Assembly: GCA_936450465.1 (NCBI GenBank)
Contig: OW388291.1
Span: forward strand, 39,024,873-39,088,872
Length of the DNA stretch: 64,000 nucleotides
DNA from: Gibbula magus
Taxonomy: Eukaryota; Mollusca; Gastropoda; Trochida; Trochidae
Direction: 5' to 3'
Positions 46,736 to 60,163 of this stretch are shown piece after piece. Both the position numbers and the translations under genes were made by a program. The number at the start of each line of letters is the position of its first letter. Position 1 is the first letter of the stretch. The notes under the pieces are model-generated. The model did no database searches. It was not told the origin of the DNA and worked only from the letters and a program-made list of their open reading frames with translations.

Positions 46736-49700
46736 ATGTTACCAAATATCAATATTCTACTCAAAGATGTCAAATTTATCAATATGGAAGATTAATGCGA
46801 ATATCCTCCGAAGAGTGTTATTTTATAATAATGCAATTAGGACAATTGTAACGGCTGTAGGAACGAAAACAGAACATTTTGCTCTGTGTTATGGGTCTAT
46901 AATGCCAAGAGTTAATGGTGACGTTGTGTCCGCTTTTATAGACAAATAAAGATAAGTGTCATTTCTTATTTACTTCATTGAATACATAATGACATTCCCC
47001 CGTTTCGAGGAGACATATTCTTTCGGGTCTCGTTAGCTTGGCTGTCTACATTTACTGTAATGTTCATATTTGCCCTGTAAATCAGCTCTTGTGATATAAC
47101 TATATACGTAACTATGATTTAATGCTTATCTAAAAAAGAGGATAAACCATGTGCATTTGATCATATATATGCTACACTGGACAAATAGCGAGTAAACATT
47201 AACTGAAAATAATTGAACGTTATTTTGCGTCTTATAATTCAAAGACAATTTAAATGTGAATGTGATAAAATCTTACACTACATGCAGCTTGCACCAAACC
47301 CGCGCCAATCTGCACCACTGGTTCATTTAAGAATTGCTTCATTTCGTTAACTTATTTGTTCTAGCGTAGCAGCGTGCTGCATCTGAACTTCATGGAGTGC
47401 ATTGCTACATTGGTAAACGTTTAAAAATCAGCCAGTGGTGAAGATTGACGCAAGTAAGACGCGCGAGGGAAGTTTTATTACGGTTTCAAACTGTTTTCTA
47501 ACAATAGTCACCAGAAATCTCAATATAAAATCTTATAAACTGTCTTAATGTTTTTTGCCTTTACTGTATTGGTTAAGTTTCTTATTTCGTACCACTAATT
47601 TAACATTTACTTAAAAAGCTCAAAAAGTTACCAGTCGGCTATCACAGAGGTCAATTTGCGAGTAAATATGCATGGTAAAATGTTCCTGATGATAAACGGA
47701 AGTGAATTGATGCCAACAACATTTGACAAATCAACCAATCAACACTGATTATGTAATATCCCTATTTCAATTATTCCGAATCACAACGAATAGGAGATAA
47801 TGTAAATTCCTGAATGTTCATGAACATTCGGCATATTTCGTGAACAGCAAATATACCTGTAGGAAACATTTACGCAAATACGTAGCTTTTCATGCTCAAA
47901 ACCTACGTATCATCTACGAAATATAAGAAGTAAATAAGACACAATCACGAATACAGTACATTTCCAAGAATAACATACCATATTACGATTCAAATACACA
48001 TAATGTACGATAGTTCTTGATTCGGGCTGTGAACACCAAAATTATCAAGCACGAACAGTGACAGATCCGGAATTTTGAATGGGGAATCCGCCACTGACGA
48101 ATTTCCAAAAACTTTTTACGAAATTGTTACGAACTACACTATATTAATTACGAAAAGTTGACGTAGCATCTACGATATTGCAATTCGTTCATATTTTATA
48201 TTACGTCATCTTTTATGTCGTTCAATGTTTTTAATTTTCAAAATTTCAACATGTCCAATTCAATATAATTTTAGCAATGTGTCATGTAATATTTCAATAT
48301 AAATGCAATTACAATTGAACCGTTACTCACCGCCACATCATATCATCAGGGTGTAAACCAACAGAATGTACCAAACCAATATCTTAACTGTTTATATCAG
48401 ATACGGCTACTAACAAGTTTTGAAACATCAAATAAACTACAGCTAAACAACTAGAATTAATGAAAATCTAAAGGGCTAACTTAAATTAGATTAAATTAAT
48501 CATTGAATCACTTATTGTTAGTAAATAACAATGGTCACATTGACAATAAGAGCTACGTTATTTATGCATCTCATAGTATAATTGTTTTTGCTATTATCAC
48601 TACATAACCTTTATACAAATTGATGTTTTTAGTTGATAAAACACTGTAATAAGACCTGATTAATATGTATATAAAGGGTCGTCAAACTATGTTGAAACAA
48701 TCTGTGTTTACATACGATGTTCAACTTTTATTTTTTAACCAAACTAATTTTCAAAGCATGGCAAGTGATGATCAAATAATTATTGATAGTATCTGACGAA
48801 CTGACGTCTCAGGTTTTAAAGTCTAGACACTGTTTTTGCATTAATTAAAGCACGTTCCCAAGAGGAAGGAACGTCCCTGTAATGTGTCCAAAATTTGAAC
48901 GAGACACACATCTCGAACATTTGTAAAATATAGTTAATAGAGAGAGTAAAAGCATTTGAGTGTGTAGGTACACTGTGTGCTTACCAAGAGTATCTGTACA
49001 AACATTCAACAGATTCAGGATAACATTTGTCGTCTTGAATAAATATTGCTTTTGCCCCACAGACAGGTACACGAACTGATCCAAGTTAATCACTTAGATC
49101 TTGACGTTGTTAATGGCTCCTCCAGCTTAGGGAATGAAATATATCCATGGAAATTTCAAAGTGAACGAACGGGTCAGACGGTACATGACTAACACATTAT
49201 TGAATAAGTGATTATAGAGCAGCGATAAAACATGTTTGTTTACTTTTGAAGTGTTTGTTGTTGCCTTTTTGTGGACATTTTATCGTTTTATTGTTGTAAT
49301 GATGAGTCCAATTTTCAGTGTATTATGCTGCATCTAGAGTGTTGTTTTGATAACGTTTCGCTTTTTTTGGATATTTGCATTTTGGTCTCCAAAAACATGT
49401 TACATTATACTGAAAAATTAATGTGAATATTGGTTGCTGTAATGTGAGTGTAGTTCAATTCTTTCAAGTCGACTGATGAAACTTTAGTATCTGACTTTTA
49501 GTCAAAATTCATAAGTGACAACTCTTTGAACCTTCAAAATATTTTTTTTTAAGAAAAGACAATTTAAACAAAAGTGGCTTACTGACGAAATCTGGTCAGT
49601 GTTAACTTAATGATCCCGTCGTCAATACTTGACAGAGTGACATTTCCCCAGCCAGTTATATTACTTCCTTATTGTGCAGCATAAACGATGTTTTGATGTG

Positions 49701-51459
49701 TGAAAGTAAACTAAATGTAAACTAAAGTAAATTAAATGTTTCTGACATCTGAAACCTACATGTTATTGTATTACGTAATTTAGGCGCAAAGACAATAGCT
49801 ATTGTTGGCAAAAGACAGTACTTTTAGAATTTCGGGCCTGACTTCTTAAAATGTCATCTCCAGTAATTTTTCTGTGAAGCAATCTGTCACAAAAGCTACT
49901 TTTGTCATTACAAGGGTGATCAATTCACTCAAATTATCGTAACGCTCCCACATCATCACATTTCACTTTTGAATATTGGGGGTGCTTACCCTTTTTCCAT
50001 ATGTATATCTCCCAAACGATACATTCTAGCTGGATATGCCTTTTTAGGGTTAACATGCATTAGATTATTAATTTTTAAAAAGTTCATGGAAATGAGCTTT
50101 ATACTGTGACTGTATGAGGAAATTGGCATCTTTTGAACGTGACACAAATGTCATGCCACACACAGCTGTTGTACCACTCCGAAAGTTCCTTTGACAAAAG
50201 TGTGAAATATTGGTATGTGAGCTTGGCTCTCATCTACACTTGCTTTCTTAATGTTGATGATTTTTTCATTTGAATTTCGTACTTATATGGTTTTGAAGCT
50301 AAACGTAACAGTTTGAATATCTGAAACACAGCTTCATTAACTTGAAAGTTTTTTCATAATTATGAAAGAAGTCGAAAAAGCTTCTTAAAATGAAAAACAT
50401 TAAACAAAAAATCTGTTTTCTCTTGGTAACTGTGGTACATCCATCACTCATTAATCTCTAATGGAGGATGTTCTTAAAAAAGAATTCTGTAATGAGATGT
50501 TTCTATCAGTTAAGAAGAATTCAAAGTCTGCATACAGAATCCTTTGAACTAAACCAAATCCTTTCTTTGAGAGATCAATCGATGCAGCAAGATTAAGATA
50601 CGTAAAGATGTGAGTCATTGGATTTTGTGAGCTATTATGATCAATGCAGGGGTATTGTAAAATTAATATTTCAAGGAGGTACCACGTATCAGTCATGCAA
50701 ATCCAAAGAAATTTATCCTTTCATAATAATAACATCCCACAGAATAACAACGTATTTCTAATACATATAAATAATACATATAAAATAAATTTTGATGCAT
50801 GGAAAATGATGTTTTATATGGATTATTGTCTTTTGTGCCGAATATGTCTTCACAGAGTATCGCAAATGTTCTTTGGGATTTTAAACATACATGTGTAAAG
50901 AATATGAAATAAATTGTTTGTAAATGTAAATGTAAATGGAGAAAAAATGTAAAAGAAAAATAACATCTTCATAATTTGAGAACATAACATTGCGTTGTGG
51001 CATCATCGTTCTCATTGATATGGGCAGAACAAACATTGTAGAATAGGGCTGCGTCAAACAGAAACGTTAACAGACATTTGGTATATCAATAATGTGCTTT
51101 ATCCTTCCTGTGTATGTAGGAAATGTGTAGGATATACTAAAACGATGCACATCACACAAGCATTTTAATATTCAAGTCAGCTATGGTTTCATAAACCCAG
51201 TAATTCAAATCGATAGTTACCTTTAAATAATTGAAAATTTAGCTCGTTTTCTCTAGGATGAGAAGTTCAACCTATAATGACAAATTTAAAAAAAATAATC
51301 CGATAACAATAATAACAATATCAGACATAATGTTTTCCTAGAAACATATACAATGGACGGCAACACACAAAGCAGACATTTGACAAGATTAACTCATACA
51401 TGTCCTCTGTCTGTACACTACATAAACTAACATCATGTGCTACATATTGAAATATAATA
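46736..51459. other. Long AT-rich intergenic region
   Basis: No gene is convincing in 4.7 kb. 48845-49093 (minus) has an 82-residue frame with a GTAAGC donor-like site after CAGATACTCTTG, but no recognisable domain. TACGAAA/CATCTACGA words recur near 47900-48180. 50644-50898 is another unrecognised frame. CTCGTAAT-type or other strong repeat structure was not seen. Confidence 0.35.
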
Positions 51460-52727
51460 TACACAAAGAAAACGTTAATCATCCCCTGATATTTGTGATG
51501 ATATCTTTTCGAGAATATTTTAAATAGTTAAACAAGGTTCATTTATGAGAAGTGTAGTGTTTGTGGATACGTTCCAACCAGTGATGCGTGACAGTCGCGC
51601 CTACACTTCCGTGACATACACGTGCAACATGTTACGCTCGAGGATCACAAAAAGCAGTATGGCCCAACTGTATTTCGTGGTATATAACGTTGCTTTCCAT
51701 AGCTATTCAAGCATATCTATTGAACATGGGACGAAGACGATTGTCAATGGATCTCAGAAATCAAATTATTGGTATGCACTCTGCAGGAATATCATTTAAG
51801 GCGATAGGACGAAATCTGGGCTACCATTACACTGTTGTTAGTGTTAAGTCCGGAAGCATGCGCAGACAAGAAGTGCATTGGACCGTTTAAGGTCTGGAAG
51901 ACCAACTGTCACTACACCTCGAGAGGACCGGCACCTTCTTCGACATGTAAGCCGAGAGCCCTTCCTGACAAGTCCTCAGCTGAAACGTCTGTGGTTACCA
52001 AATAGAAACATCAGCACCAGAACAGTCAGAAATCGCCTCAAATCGGCAGGACTAAGGGCAAGTAGGGTAATTAAACGTCCCTTGTTGAGAGACCATCATA
52101 AACGTGCACGTTTGGCATGGTGCTTGGACAGACAACACTGGACCTGGCGGAAAATCCATTTGTCTGACGAGAGTCGATTCTTGCTCCATGCTACTGATGG
52201 GCTTAACCCTGGCCAGCAGTAAGCCTAGATCTGAACCCTCTGAATCATGTATGATATTCTAGGGCGGTGACTCCAGGCTCGCAACCCTCTGGTACAGAAT
52301 TTACATGAGTTGGAGGCAGCTCTGCACGGTGAGTGGATGTTATTGACACAAGAACAGATCCGACGTCTGACTGGAGGCATGAGAAGTCTGGTGCAGTCTG
52401 CCTTCCGGTACGTGGCGGTCCCACCAGATACTGATCATTCTTATTGAGCATGTACACTAGGGTCTACAAGAATGTGTTTTGTTTCACTTGCAGCTCCATA
52501 CTTTTGTGGACATTGTTTCAAGGTTAGAACAGTACCTTTGTAAACATGACGTCATCGCTATTAAATAATGATAACAGCTACATATTGTTGCGTGTCTGTC
52601 TTGTTAGATGGCTGTTCTATCTGAAAAAAAAATCTCAGACAATTTAGGGTCATAGCAAGAGCTTACTTGTTTCTGACGTTTAGCTATATGAAAATATCAA
52701 GGGGTGCTTAACTTTTTTCTTTGTGTA
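51460..52727 (+). mobile_element. Tc1-like transposon with both TIRs
   Basis: Imperfect terminal inverted repeats of about 35 bp begin TACACAAAGAAAACGTTAAT (left); the right end, in reverse complement, begins TACACAAAGAAAAAAGTTAA. They are flanked by TA duplications (51458-51459 and 52728-52729). The element is 1268 bp, shorter than full Tc1 elements because of an internal coding deletion. Confidence 0.92.
51726..52445 (+). pseudogene. Tc1-like transposase, broken
   Basis: ATG at 51726 starts MGRRRLSMDLRNQIIGMHSA, the first helix-turn-helix. A frameshift near 51880 leads to the second DNA-binding part (ISTRTVRNRLKSAGLRASR) and the first catalytic Asp in HLSDESRFLLHATDG. The second Asp block is deleted after about 52210. 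The third block reads DLNPLNHV, with Asn where Tc1 has the catalytic Glu, followed by a stop. The C-terminal tail continues in that frame as LHELEAALHGEWMLLTQEQI. It is clearly inactive. Confidence 0.92.
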
Positions 52728-53214
52728 TACATTGCTAATCAATGGAGCAACACCATGTCCTTCTCTTATTTACAATATTTAAAGTTTTAATATGTTCTGC
52801 TTTAACAATACCCTACATTGATATAATCCAGATGAGATATGAGAAGCAACCGTGACCGATGAAGAAGAATAAAAGTTATTTTCGTTTAATGGTACCCAGT
52901 TATAGACGATTTATGATGAGTGTCAAGTATACCTCGGTTACAAAATTACATTATTCCCCTCAAAGGAGACATATTGTTTTATTGCTTGTTCATCTCGTTT
53001 CTCCTTTACCTCATTCACGAATTGATGGCGGATCTACAATGGGCAATTGTAACGAGTGCCAACAAAACAGACCCAAAAGAATTATGCGTGACAGTATTCA
53101 TTACTCACACAGTCAACCTTATAAACACCTCAAGTATTGATTAGTTGAGCAGAATCACGAAAGGAGATCCAAACTCATCCTTATCACTAATTTGTTGATC
53201 ATTTTTCCTAGAAA
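52728..53214. other. Intergenic, no gene recognised
   Basis: Overlapping frames at 52859-53144 have no recognisable domain. Confidence 0.35.
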
Positions 53215-53975
53215 TAACATTCAAGAGTAGACGAGTATAGAATTATAATTCAAGATTAGTCATGTGTAGAGAAATATAATTCAAGATAAGTCATGTGTAG
53301 AGACATATAATTCAAGATAAGTCATGTTTCCAAAACATATAATTCAAGAGTAGACGAGTATAGAATTATAATTCAAGATTAGTCATGTGTAGAGAAATAT
53401 GATTGAAGATTAGTCATGTGTAGAGACATATAATTAAAGATAAGTCATGTTTCCAAAACATATAATTCAAGATTAGTCATGCGTAGGGAAATATGATTCA
53501 AGATTAGTCTTGTGTAGAGACATATAATTCAAGATAAGTCAGGTTTCCAAAAAATATAATTCAAGATTAGTCATGCGTAGAGAAAAATGATTCAAGATTA
53601 GTCTTGTGTAGAGAAATATAATTCATGATTAGTCGTGTTGAGAATATGATTGAATATTAGTCATGTGTAGAGAAATATGATTGAAGATTAGTCTTGTGTA
53701 GAGAAATATGATTCAAGATTAGTCATGTGTAGAGATATATGATTGAAGATTAGTCTTGTGTAGAGAGATATGATTGAAGATTAGTCATGTGTAGAGAAAT
53801 ATGATTGAAGATTAGTCATGTGTAGAGAAATATGATTGAAGATTAGTCTTGTGTAGAGAAATATGATTGAAGATTAGTCGTGTGTAGAGAAATATGATTG
53901 AAGATTAGTCTTGTGTAGAGAAATATGATTGAAGATTAGTCTTGTGTAGAGAAATATGGTTGAAGATTAGTAATA
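53215..53975 (+). repeat. Minisatellite, about 24 copies of a 31-bp unit
   Basis: The unit GATTGAAGATTAGTCTTGTG TAGAGAAATAT and variants are repeated in tandem. The left half is more diverged (TTCAAGATAAGTCATG, TTTCCAAAACAT) and also shows a higher-order pattern of mixed units. The right half is nearly homogeneous. It stops exactly where the LINE tail begins. Confidence 0.93.
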
Positions 53976-56335
53976 ATAATAATAATAATAGCATACTTAT
54001 AATGCGCATTTATCCATGTGCAATACATGCTCAAAGCGCATGGGGAAATAGATAGGAGAATGGATTAAAATGGAAAGGCAATTCTGAAGAAATGAGTCTT
54101 TAGTTGAGATTTAAAAGAGGGCAATTCTTGATAATCACGCAGATGTTGAGGGAGTTCATTCCAGGCTGTTGATGCTGCAAAAGGGAACGATCTTTTTCCG
54201 TAGGTGGATGTGTTGACTGTGGGAGGCACAAGAAGATTCTTATCTTGAGAACGTAGTGTCCTGGATGGAATGTGGCGGGTAAGAGAGTCAGAGAGATATG
54301 AAGGGGCAGATCCAGAGATGCATTGGAAGGTGAGGCAGAGAAGCTTGAACTGTATCCTGTACTCAATGGGCAGCCAGTGAAGGGATTTGAGGAGAGGTTT
54401 GGCATCATCATACTTCTTGGACTGAGTGACAATGCGAGCTGCAGCGTTCTGAATGCGCTGCAGTTTCTTGATTTGGGCCTTCGTTGCGCCGGCGAGGAGG
54501 GAGTTGCAATAGTCAATGCGACTAATGACTAAGGATACGGCCAGGGTTTTAGCAGACTCAATGGTCAGACACGGGCGTATGTGGCCAATGTTTCGGAGCT
54601 GTCCAAAGCAACTCCTCACAAGCTGAGAAACATGATCATCAAGTGACAAGTTTGCATCCACAACCACACCAAGATCTTTGACGGTGTCCAAGAATGTAAT
54701 GGCTGCATTGTCAAAATCCAAAAAATCGCAATCCAATGTTGCACGCCTCTTTGCTGGGCCTACGACGATACACTCGGTCTTTGAGCTGTTTAGCTTAAGC
54801 TTATTGTCGCTCATCCAGCTTTTGATGTCGTTTCAACAATCTCTGAGCTCCTGTACAGCAGTATTGCCATGTGGGGTTGTTGGAAAGAAGAAGTCGTACA
54901 ATTGAGAGTCATCAGCATAATGGTGGCGGTTGATATTGTGATCATCAATGACAGTACCGAGCTCTTTCACATAAAGAGTAAAAAGCACGGGGCCAAGAAC
55001 TGACCCTTGTGGCACTCCACATGTAAGATGGTCAGGAGCGGAGCGATGGTGATCTATCAGCACACACTGATCTCTGGAGGAAAGGTATGACTTGAACCAT
55101 TCTAGGACAGTACCACCGACGAGAAAGTCAGTTTTGAGGCGACGGAGAAGTCTACTGTGGTCTATAGTGTCGAATGCACTGCTCAAGTCCAAGAGAACAA
55201 GAATTCCCAACTGTTTGTTGTCAATGCCCAGCCGGAGATCACTGATGACCTTCAGCAGCGCTGTCTCCGTACTGTGGCATCTGCGGTATGCCGATTGCAG
55301 ATGGTCATGTAGATCGTATCTTTGAAGATGTTCCGAGAGACGAGTGCAAACAGCACGTTCCACAAGCTTGGAAAGGAAGCTGAGGTTTGATACTGGGCGG
55401 TAATTGCTGAGCAGATCTTGATCTAGATTGGGCTTTTTTACAAGTTTTACAAGTGCCGATTTCAAAGCACATGGTACAAGGCCCGATGCAAGACTGGCAT
55501 TGATTATGCGGGATAGAACTGGCAGAAGGAGATCAAGGTTTTCGAGAAGAATGGATGTAGGTACGGGATCCAAGTCACACGTGGTGGGGCTAGACTTTCT
55601 AACAAGCTTGAGAACCTCCTCATCACTGAAACCCTGGAATTCCCTAAATGTCTCGATCTCAGGATTGGCAGAGGAATCGAGTGATTCTGAAAGGCACTCA
55701 GATGTGGTGGTAGTTGTGGGTAAGTCCACCATTGTGGCACGGATGTTTGCAATTTTTTGCATAAAAAAGTTCTTAAACTCATTGGGTAGAGATTCAGGAG
55801 ATTGTGTATCCGGTAGAGGGGAATTGGACTCTTTTCCAAGTAGGCGTGACATCAGCTTATGTAAAGACCGTGGATCACTGGAATTCTGGATCTTGTCATT
55901 CAGAGACTTTTGCTTGGCCTGTCGTATCAAGGAAGTCACCTTATTTCGAGCATTACAAAATATCTGTCTGTGCACCTCTAGGCGGGAGCGTCTCCACGCT
56001 CTCTCGGCACGGCGTCTAGATTGCTTAGCTGCAATTACTTCTGGTGTAACTGACCAGGGTGTGACTGGACGATCAGTTACCTGTTTGGTTTTCAGAGGAG
56101 CGTATTTATCCAAGAGGTCACGAAGAACACGGTCATATTGAGAAACAAGGCAATTGACACCAGAAGGTGGATCCTGAACGAGAGTCGAGTTTGAAAGATC
56201 ATCACGAAAAGCATCACGATTCATGTTCTTTAGGTTTCGACACTGAATAGACTTTTTAGGAAGTGGTGGTTTGTCTGTGTTGAGATCAAACGACACCAGG
56301 AAATGGTCAGATAATCAGTCAAAAAATACCTCTAC
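53976..56335 (-). mobile_element. 5'-truncated non-LTR retrotransposon (CR1/L2-like)
   Basis: The 3' end carries a (TTA)n tail abutting the minisatellite. The 5' end breaks off near 56335, just inside the end of the endonuclease domain, where the minus strand reads LSDHFLVSFDL, the terminal Asp-His motif. It is related to but distinct from the LINE at 15116-16925 and includes more of the protein. Confidence 0.92.
54065..56296 (-). pseudogene. LINE reverse transcriptase with a single in-frame TGA
   Basis: Two open stretches in the same frame (54833-56296, 487 residues; 54065-54814, 249 residues) are separated only by TGA at 54833-54835. Motifs: YRPVSNLSFLSKLVERAV (about residues 299-316), SAYRRCHSTETALL (about 335), LLDLSSAFDTIDHS (368-381), GVPQGSVLGPVLFTLY (427-442), and YADD (460-463). 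After the stop come MSDNKLKLNSSKTE and the C-terminal HWLPIEYRIQFKLL, then AWNELPQHLRDY. The 5' end is lost, so there is no endonuclease. Apart from one stop codon the retained protein is intact, suggesting a young insertion. Confidence 0.93.
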
Positions 56336-57000
56336 GCGGTTTGAATTTAAAAAAAATAAAATTTAAAATTGAAATTTTGATATTCCCCAAAATTAATATT
56401 GATAAAAAAAAAACCGTTCATCGACATATAACACATACTCTGTATGACAATCAATAAATGTGCACATTTACAACAACATTTTGAACATAGTATGGGTCAT
56501 GTTGGTGTAAATTTCATTTCTTACCCCTATCTACTTTAAATACTGATATGTTAGTTAAAAAATAAAACAGTCACCAATTAAGTCATTCAAACTACTGCCC
56601 AAAGGTGTTATTGTAGCGTGCCAGATTCAAATGCATCTCATTTCTTTAAAATATTAAATTAATCGAAAACAAGTGAGTGTTTTACTTTCGTTTGCCCGTT
56701 CAGTTTATATATAAATATTGAATTACGTTTATTTTCGTTTCCCATACATCATATGGGTCATGTGAATATTTGATTTAGTAGCATGCTGATATAATAATCT
56801 CTGATACCATTTTAAGAATAACAGTATACATGGCAAATCTAATTTCCAAAAAGAGAGGTAACCTAGATGTTGGACTCCGAGTAATTCGCACAAGGCGAAG
56901 GCCACTGTGTAGGCGATATATTGTTAACTGCCTGTAAATAGCGTTTCTTGAAACTCCTTTATCCGAAGTTTCAGTACTTAATAATTTCAAGATCTTATGA
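56336..57000. other. AT-rich spacer
   Basis: Poly-A runs lie near 56350 and 56405. No gene was recognised. Confidence 0.4.
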
Positions 57001-57060
57001 GTCAATTCAATTCAATTCTTTATTCTCCAAAAACCACCATGGTGGTACAAGAGTCACTGC
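57001..57060 (-). repeat. Probable retroelement 3' tail
   Basis: TCAATTCAATTCAATTCTTT ATTCTCC reads on the minus strand as GGAGAATAAAG followed by (AATTG)n, a typical polyA-signal-plus-repeat LINE or SINE tail. A CACCATGGTGG palindrome follows. Confidence 0.55.
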
Positions 57061-57899
57061 AACATTGACCACTAGGAGAGTAGTGTTAGTTTCAACGTTA
57101 AAACTGTTCAGCAGTCAGTTAAAAGTTCAAATTGGTTATTTTAGCCCTTCGAAACCTTTCTTACACACGGTATTAAGAAATATACTTCCCTGATGGCGCA
57201 AGGTTCCAGTTAAATTAAAATTGATAACGTTTGTGCCTCGGGTTGTTACCACGATACAGAATCACTATTTGGTTGATGCAATATTAATTGGTAGATAGAA
57301 TACATTGTCTATCACGAACCTCCTGATGAAACCAGTCTAATTATTTCTGTCTGATCCATCGTCTGACCCTGCAGTACTGAGCAATGTGTTGGTTTCGTGT
57401 AAGCATATATATGATGATAAGTCAAGACCAACGTGTAAATAAGTAATGACAAACATGCATGTTAATGGGTATTAACATTGGTAGTTATTCAATCCTGGGT
57501 GATATACAATATCATCTTGCACAGTGAATCAGTGAACTGTTGGGTGAACCGAACAGAGGCACATTGCAAAAACAGAATCTCTTGCTCAAGATGTTGGTTC
57601 ATGTTAATGGTTATCGGCAACGAAAAATAGACACGGTCAGTGATGTGAACTTCAACTGACTCTGCTAATAAATAGGCAACACTTTCTTATCACATTATTA
57701 CACAAAAATTACCCTTATACCGAGTTCATATCGCAATCAGGTAACACTATTTTGTTGATGCAACATTATCAGGCCTGTATGACCAATTTCGGGAGTGGGG
57801 TGGGGCTGGAATTTGGAATTGTATTCATTGTATTAATTGTTTTGTCAGATAGTTAAAAACGCGATGTCACCTTGTTTTAATATTGAATACAGTACAGCT
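57061..57899. other. Intergenic, no gene recognised
   Basis: No frame or repeat of note. GGGAGTGGGGTGGGGCTGG near 57792 is a short G-rich word. Confidence 0.4.
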
Positions 57900-58530
57900 T
57901 CGTACTTAAACTTACTCATACTCAAAAGGTACGTTGGGTGAACGTTGCAATAATTGTCTACGCAGTATGCTTTATACTCTAACATCCACTTGCACTATCA
58001 GAATGTTCTTCACTTTACGCAACTCTCAAAACATTTCAGTTCCATTCTCAAGACTTAAACATTCAAAGGAATCTTTCTTTCCTTCAACAATATCTGTATG
58101 GAATAATTTACCACACCATATCCGTACTGCAAAAAATATCTCTACTTTTAAAACATCTATTATTGATAAATATGACCATGCACCTCGCTATTTTTCATGT
58201 GGTAAAAGAAAACTGAACATACTACATACAAAGTTACGATATGCAGTCAGCTCATTAAACTTTGACTTGTGTAAAATTGGAATTAAAAGTGATCCGCAAT
58301 GTGTATGCGGTTATGTTGAAAATACCTATCACTTCTTTTTTGAATGTTCAATGTATCACAATCAGAGGGAGAAACTCATTATGTCAATAAAGCGCGTTCT
58401 CAGCTCAACACATGTTTTAATAAATCTGAAATTAGTTTTAGAGGGAAGTGCAGACCTGTCATTTTGTCAAAATGTAATGATATTTAAGTTAGTTCAATCT
58501 TATATTCACGAGACCAAACGATTTGTATAA
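57900..58530 (+). pseudogene. LINE C-terminal fragment with zinc-knuckle-like motif
   Basis: An open frame to TAA at 58530 reads ISVWNNLPHHIRTAKNIS, then CVCGYVENTYHFFFECSMYH, a Cys/His cluster found at the C-termini of many LINE reverse transcriptases. The codon at 57934 is TTG, and no catalytic core is present. This is the 3' end of a truncated non-LTR element, from a third LINE family in this window. The frame is intact over about 600 bases. Confidence 0.8.
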
Positions 58531-58710
58531 TATGCATGTTTAGTATGTGTCAATCTTGACTCTTACATTTCCTTTTCTCTGTTCAGTATATGTTGTCTTT
58601 ACCAAAATGAATATTATATTTTTGTACAATGTATATACCAAGGAGAGGGTGTTCTAAGTTGGACAACTTGTACCCAATCCGATTCTTTGTGAATAAAATA
58701 TGTTTAAACC
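58531..58710 (+). other. LINE 3' untranslated region
   Basis: TTGGACAACTTGTACCCAAT, then GTGAATAAAATATG (polyA signal near 58692), looks like the 3' end of the preceding LINE fragment. Confidence 0.5.
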
Positions 58711-60163
58711 AATGTTCTTCACTTCTTACAAAGTATATAGAGCCAGTTGTGTTTATTGTCATTGTCTATTTAGATACGATACTTGTAACTTACATGCAAA
58801 CGTTACGTACATCATCAGAATTTTCTATAAATGAATATTTTTTTCACTTCTCTCACGAAGTTATTTGCAATGTATTTCAGGTTGAAAAACACTTTGGAAT
58901 AGAGAGCCAAACAAAATGTTCTCCCTAGCCCCCCTTGTTGCTACGGGCCTGATTATTGAGTACATATATCAACACGGGAGTAGAATAAATAATCTTGTCT
59001 CTAACCTCCTGGTCACATTTAATTCAATCTGTCTGCTGTATTTACTGTAGTTACTACCATAGTTTCCGAGTATCTGGAAATATATATAGCAGGACAGTTT
59101 GTCCGAGAGGCCAAGGTCCGAGGAAACTAGGGTCGTAACTGACTTACATCTCACTTATTTAGAGTGAAATAACATGAAAAATAAACAGTTTTATTAACAG
59201 TTTTTAAATTATATAACCCCAAATACCAAATACCAAAACCTTTTTTGTGGCCTCTTCTCAAGTATATGAATGAAATGCGTAGTACTACGGATGTTCAGGC
59301 CGATTTTAGCACGTAATTCTCGCGTGTCAAATTAGGCGCACGCTCTAAATGTTCAAAGATCGTGCATGTATGTGCAATTGTAGAACATACGGGTAATTTG
59401 CGATGAAATTTCACAGTTTGACAATTTCTAGATTGTGGCTCTGCGACAACGGAATCTAAATTGGAGTCAAATCGGTTGGAGTTTCAATATTTAGTTAACT
59501 TTAACATTCTTATAAATTGTTTATTTTGTATATTTTCTTAATTGTATATTATTGTCTATGCTTCGAAATACTTTATTCATCATTTCTAACATAACTTTAA
59601 CATTACTAAAGTATTTAGTCCCAACGGTATTGAGTATCACATCCAATAGATTAGTTTTCTTTCGTCTTGATCATAATCAATCTAACGTTCAGTTTAATGT
59701 TTATGTCATTGTCGTTGATAAACTGTAATTAATCTTCTTTAAAAGTGGTTTTGAAAGTGTCCGTGTATCAGATATCAGGACTGTTTGGAGGAAAGAGTCC
59801 TTATATCGATAATGAACAGGACACTTTTAGGAATGGTTGCTACGGGAAACGAATTGTGATGTAATTTATCACTATCATGCCGTACTGAGTTGTATGCTAG
59901 CTTCGAAGACATGTTAATGGGGACATGTAAATGCTTTCTACCCCAGACTACTTGAAATAATTTATTTGCTTTTGTTATTAAGATATTACATTAGATTTAA
60001 ATAGAAAAGAATAAAAACATTCAAAGAAAAGTGTTGTACCAAAGTTATTCTCATAATTTAATTTGTGTATAATTATACAGTACATCGAATCAGCTAAATA
60101 CCTCTTCGGTTATTCTGCATATAGTATGAATGCGTTGCTACAACAAAACAGACCAACAAACTA
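58711..60163. other. Intergenic, no gene recognised
   Basis: No coding evidence was found. The frame at 58629-58928 is mostly LINE 3' UTR read-through. Confidence 0.4.

Noticed and set aside
48845..49093. 82-residue minus-strand gene
   Set aside because: The start codon is not ATG and no domain, acceptor or second exon is visible. A donor-like GTAAGC alone is insufficient.
53215..53975. CRISPR array
   Set aside because: The 31-bp units are contiguous and there are no unique spacers. The host is an animal; this is a minisatellite.
55428..56141. 237-residue plus-strand ORF
   Set aside because: It is antisense to the LINE at 53976-56335 and shows no domain of its own.
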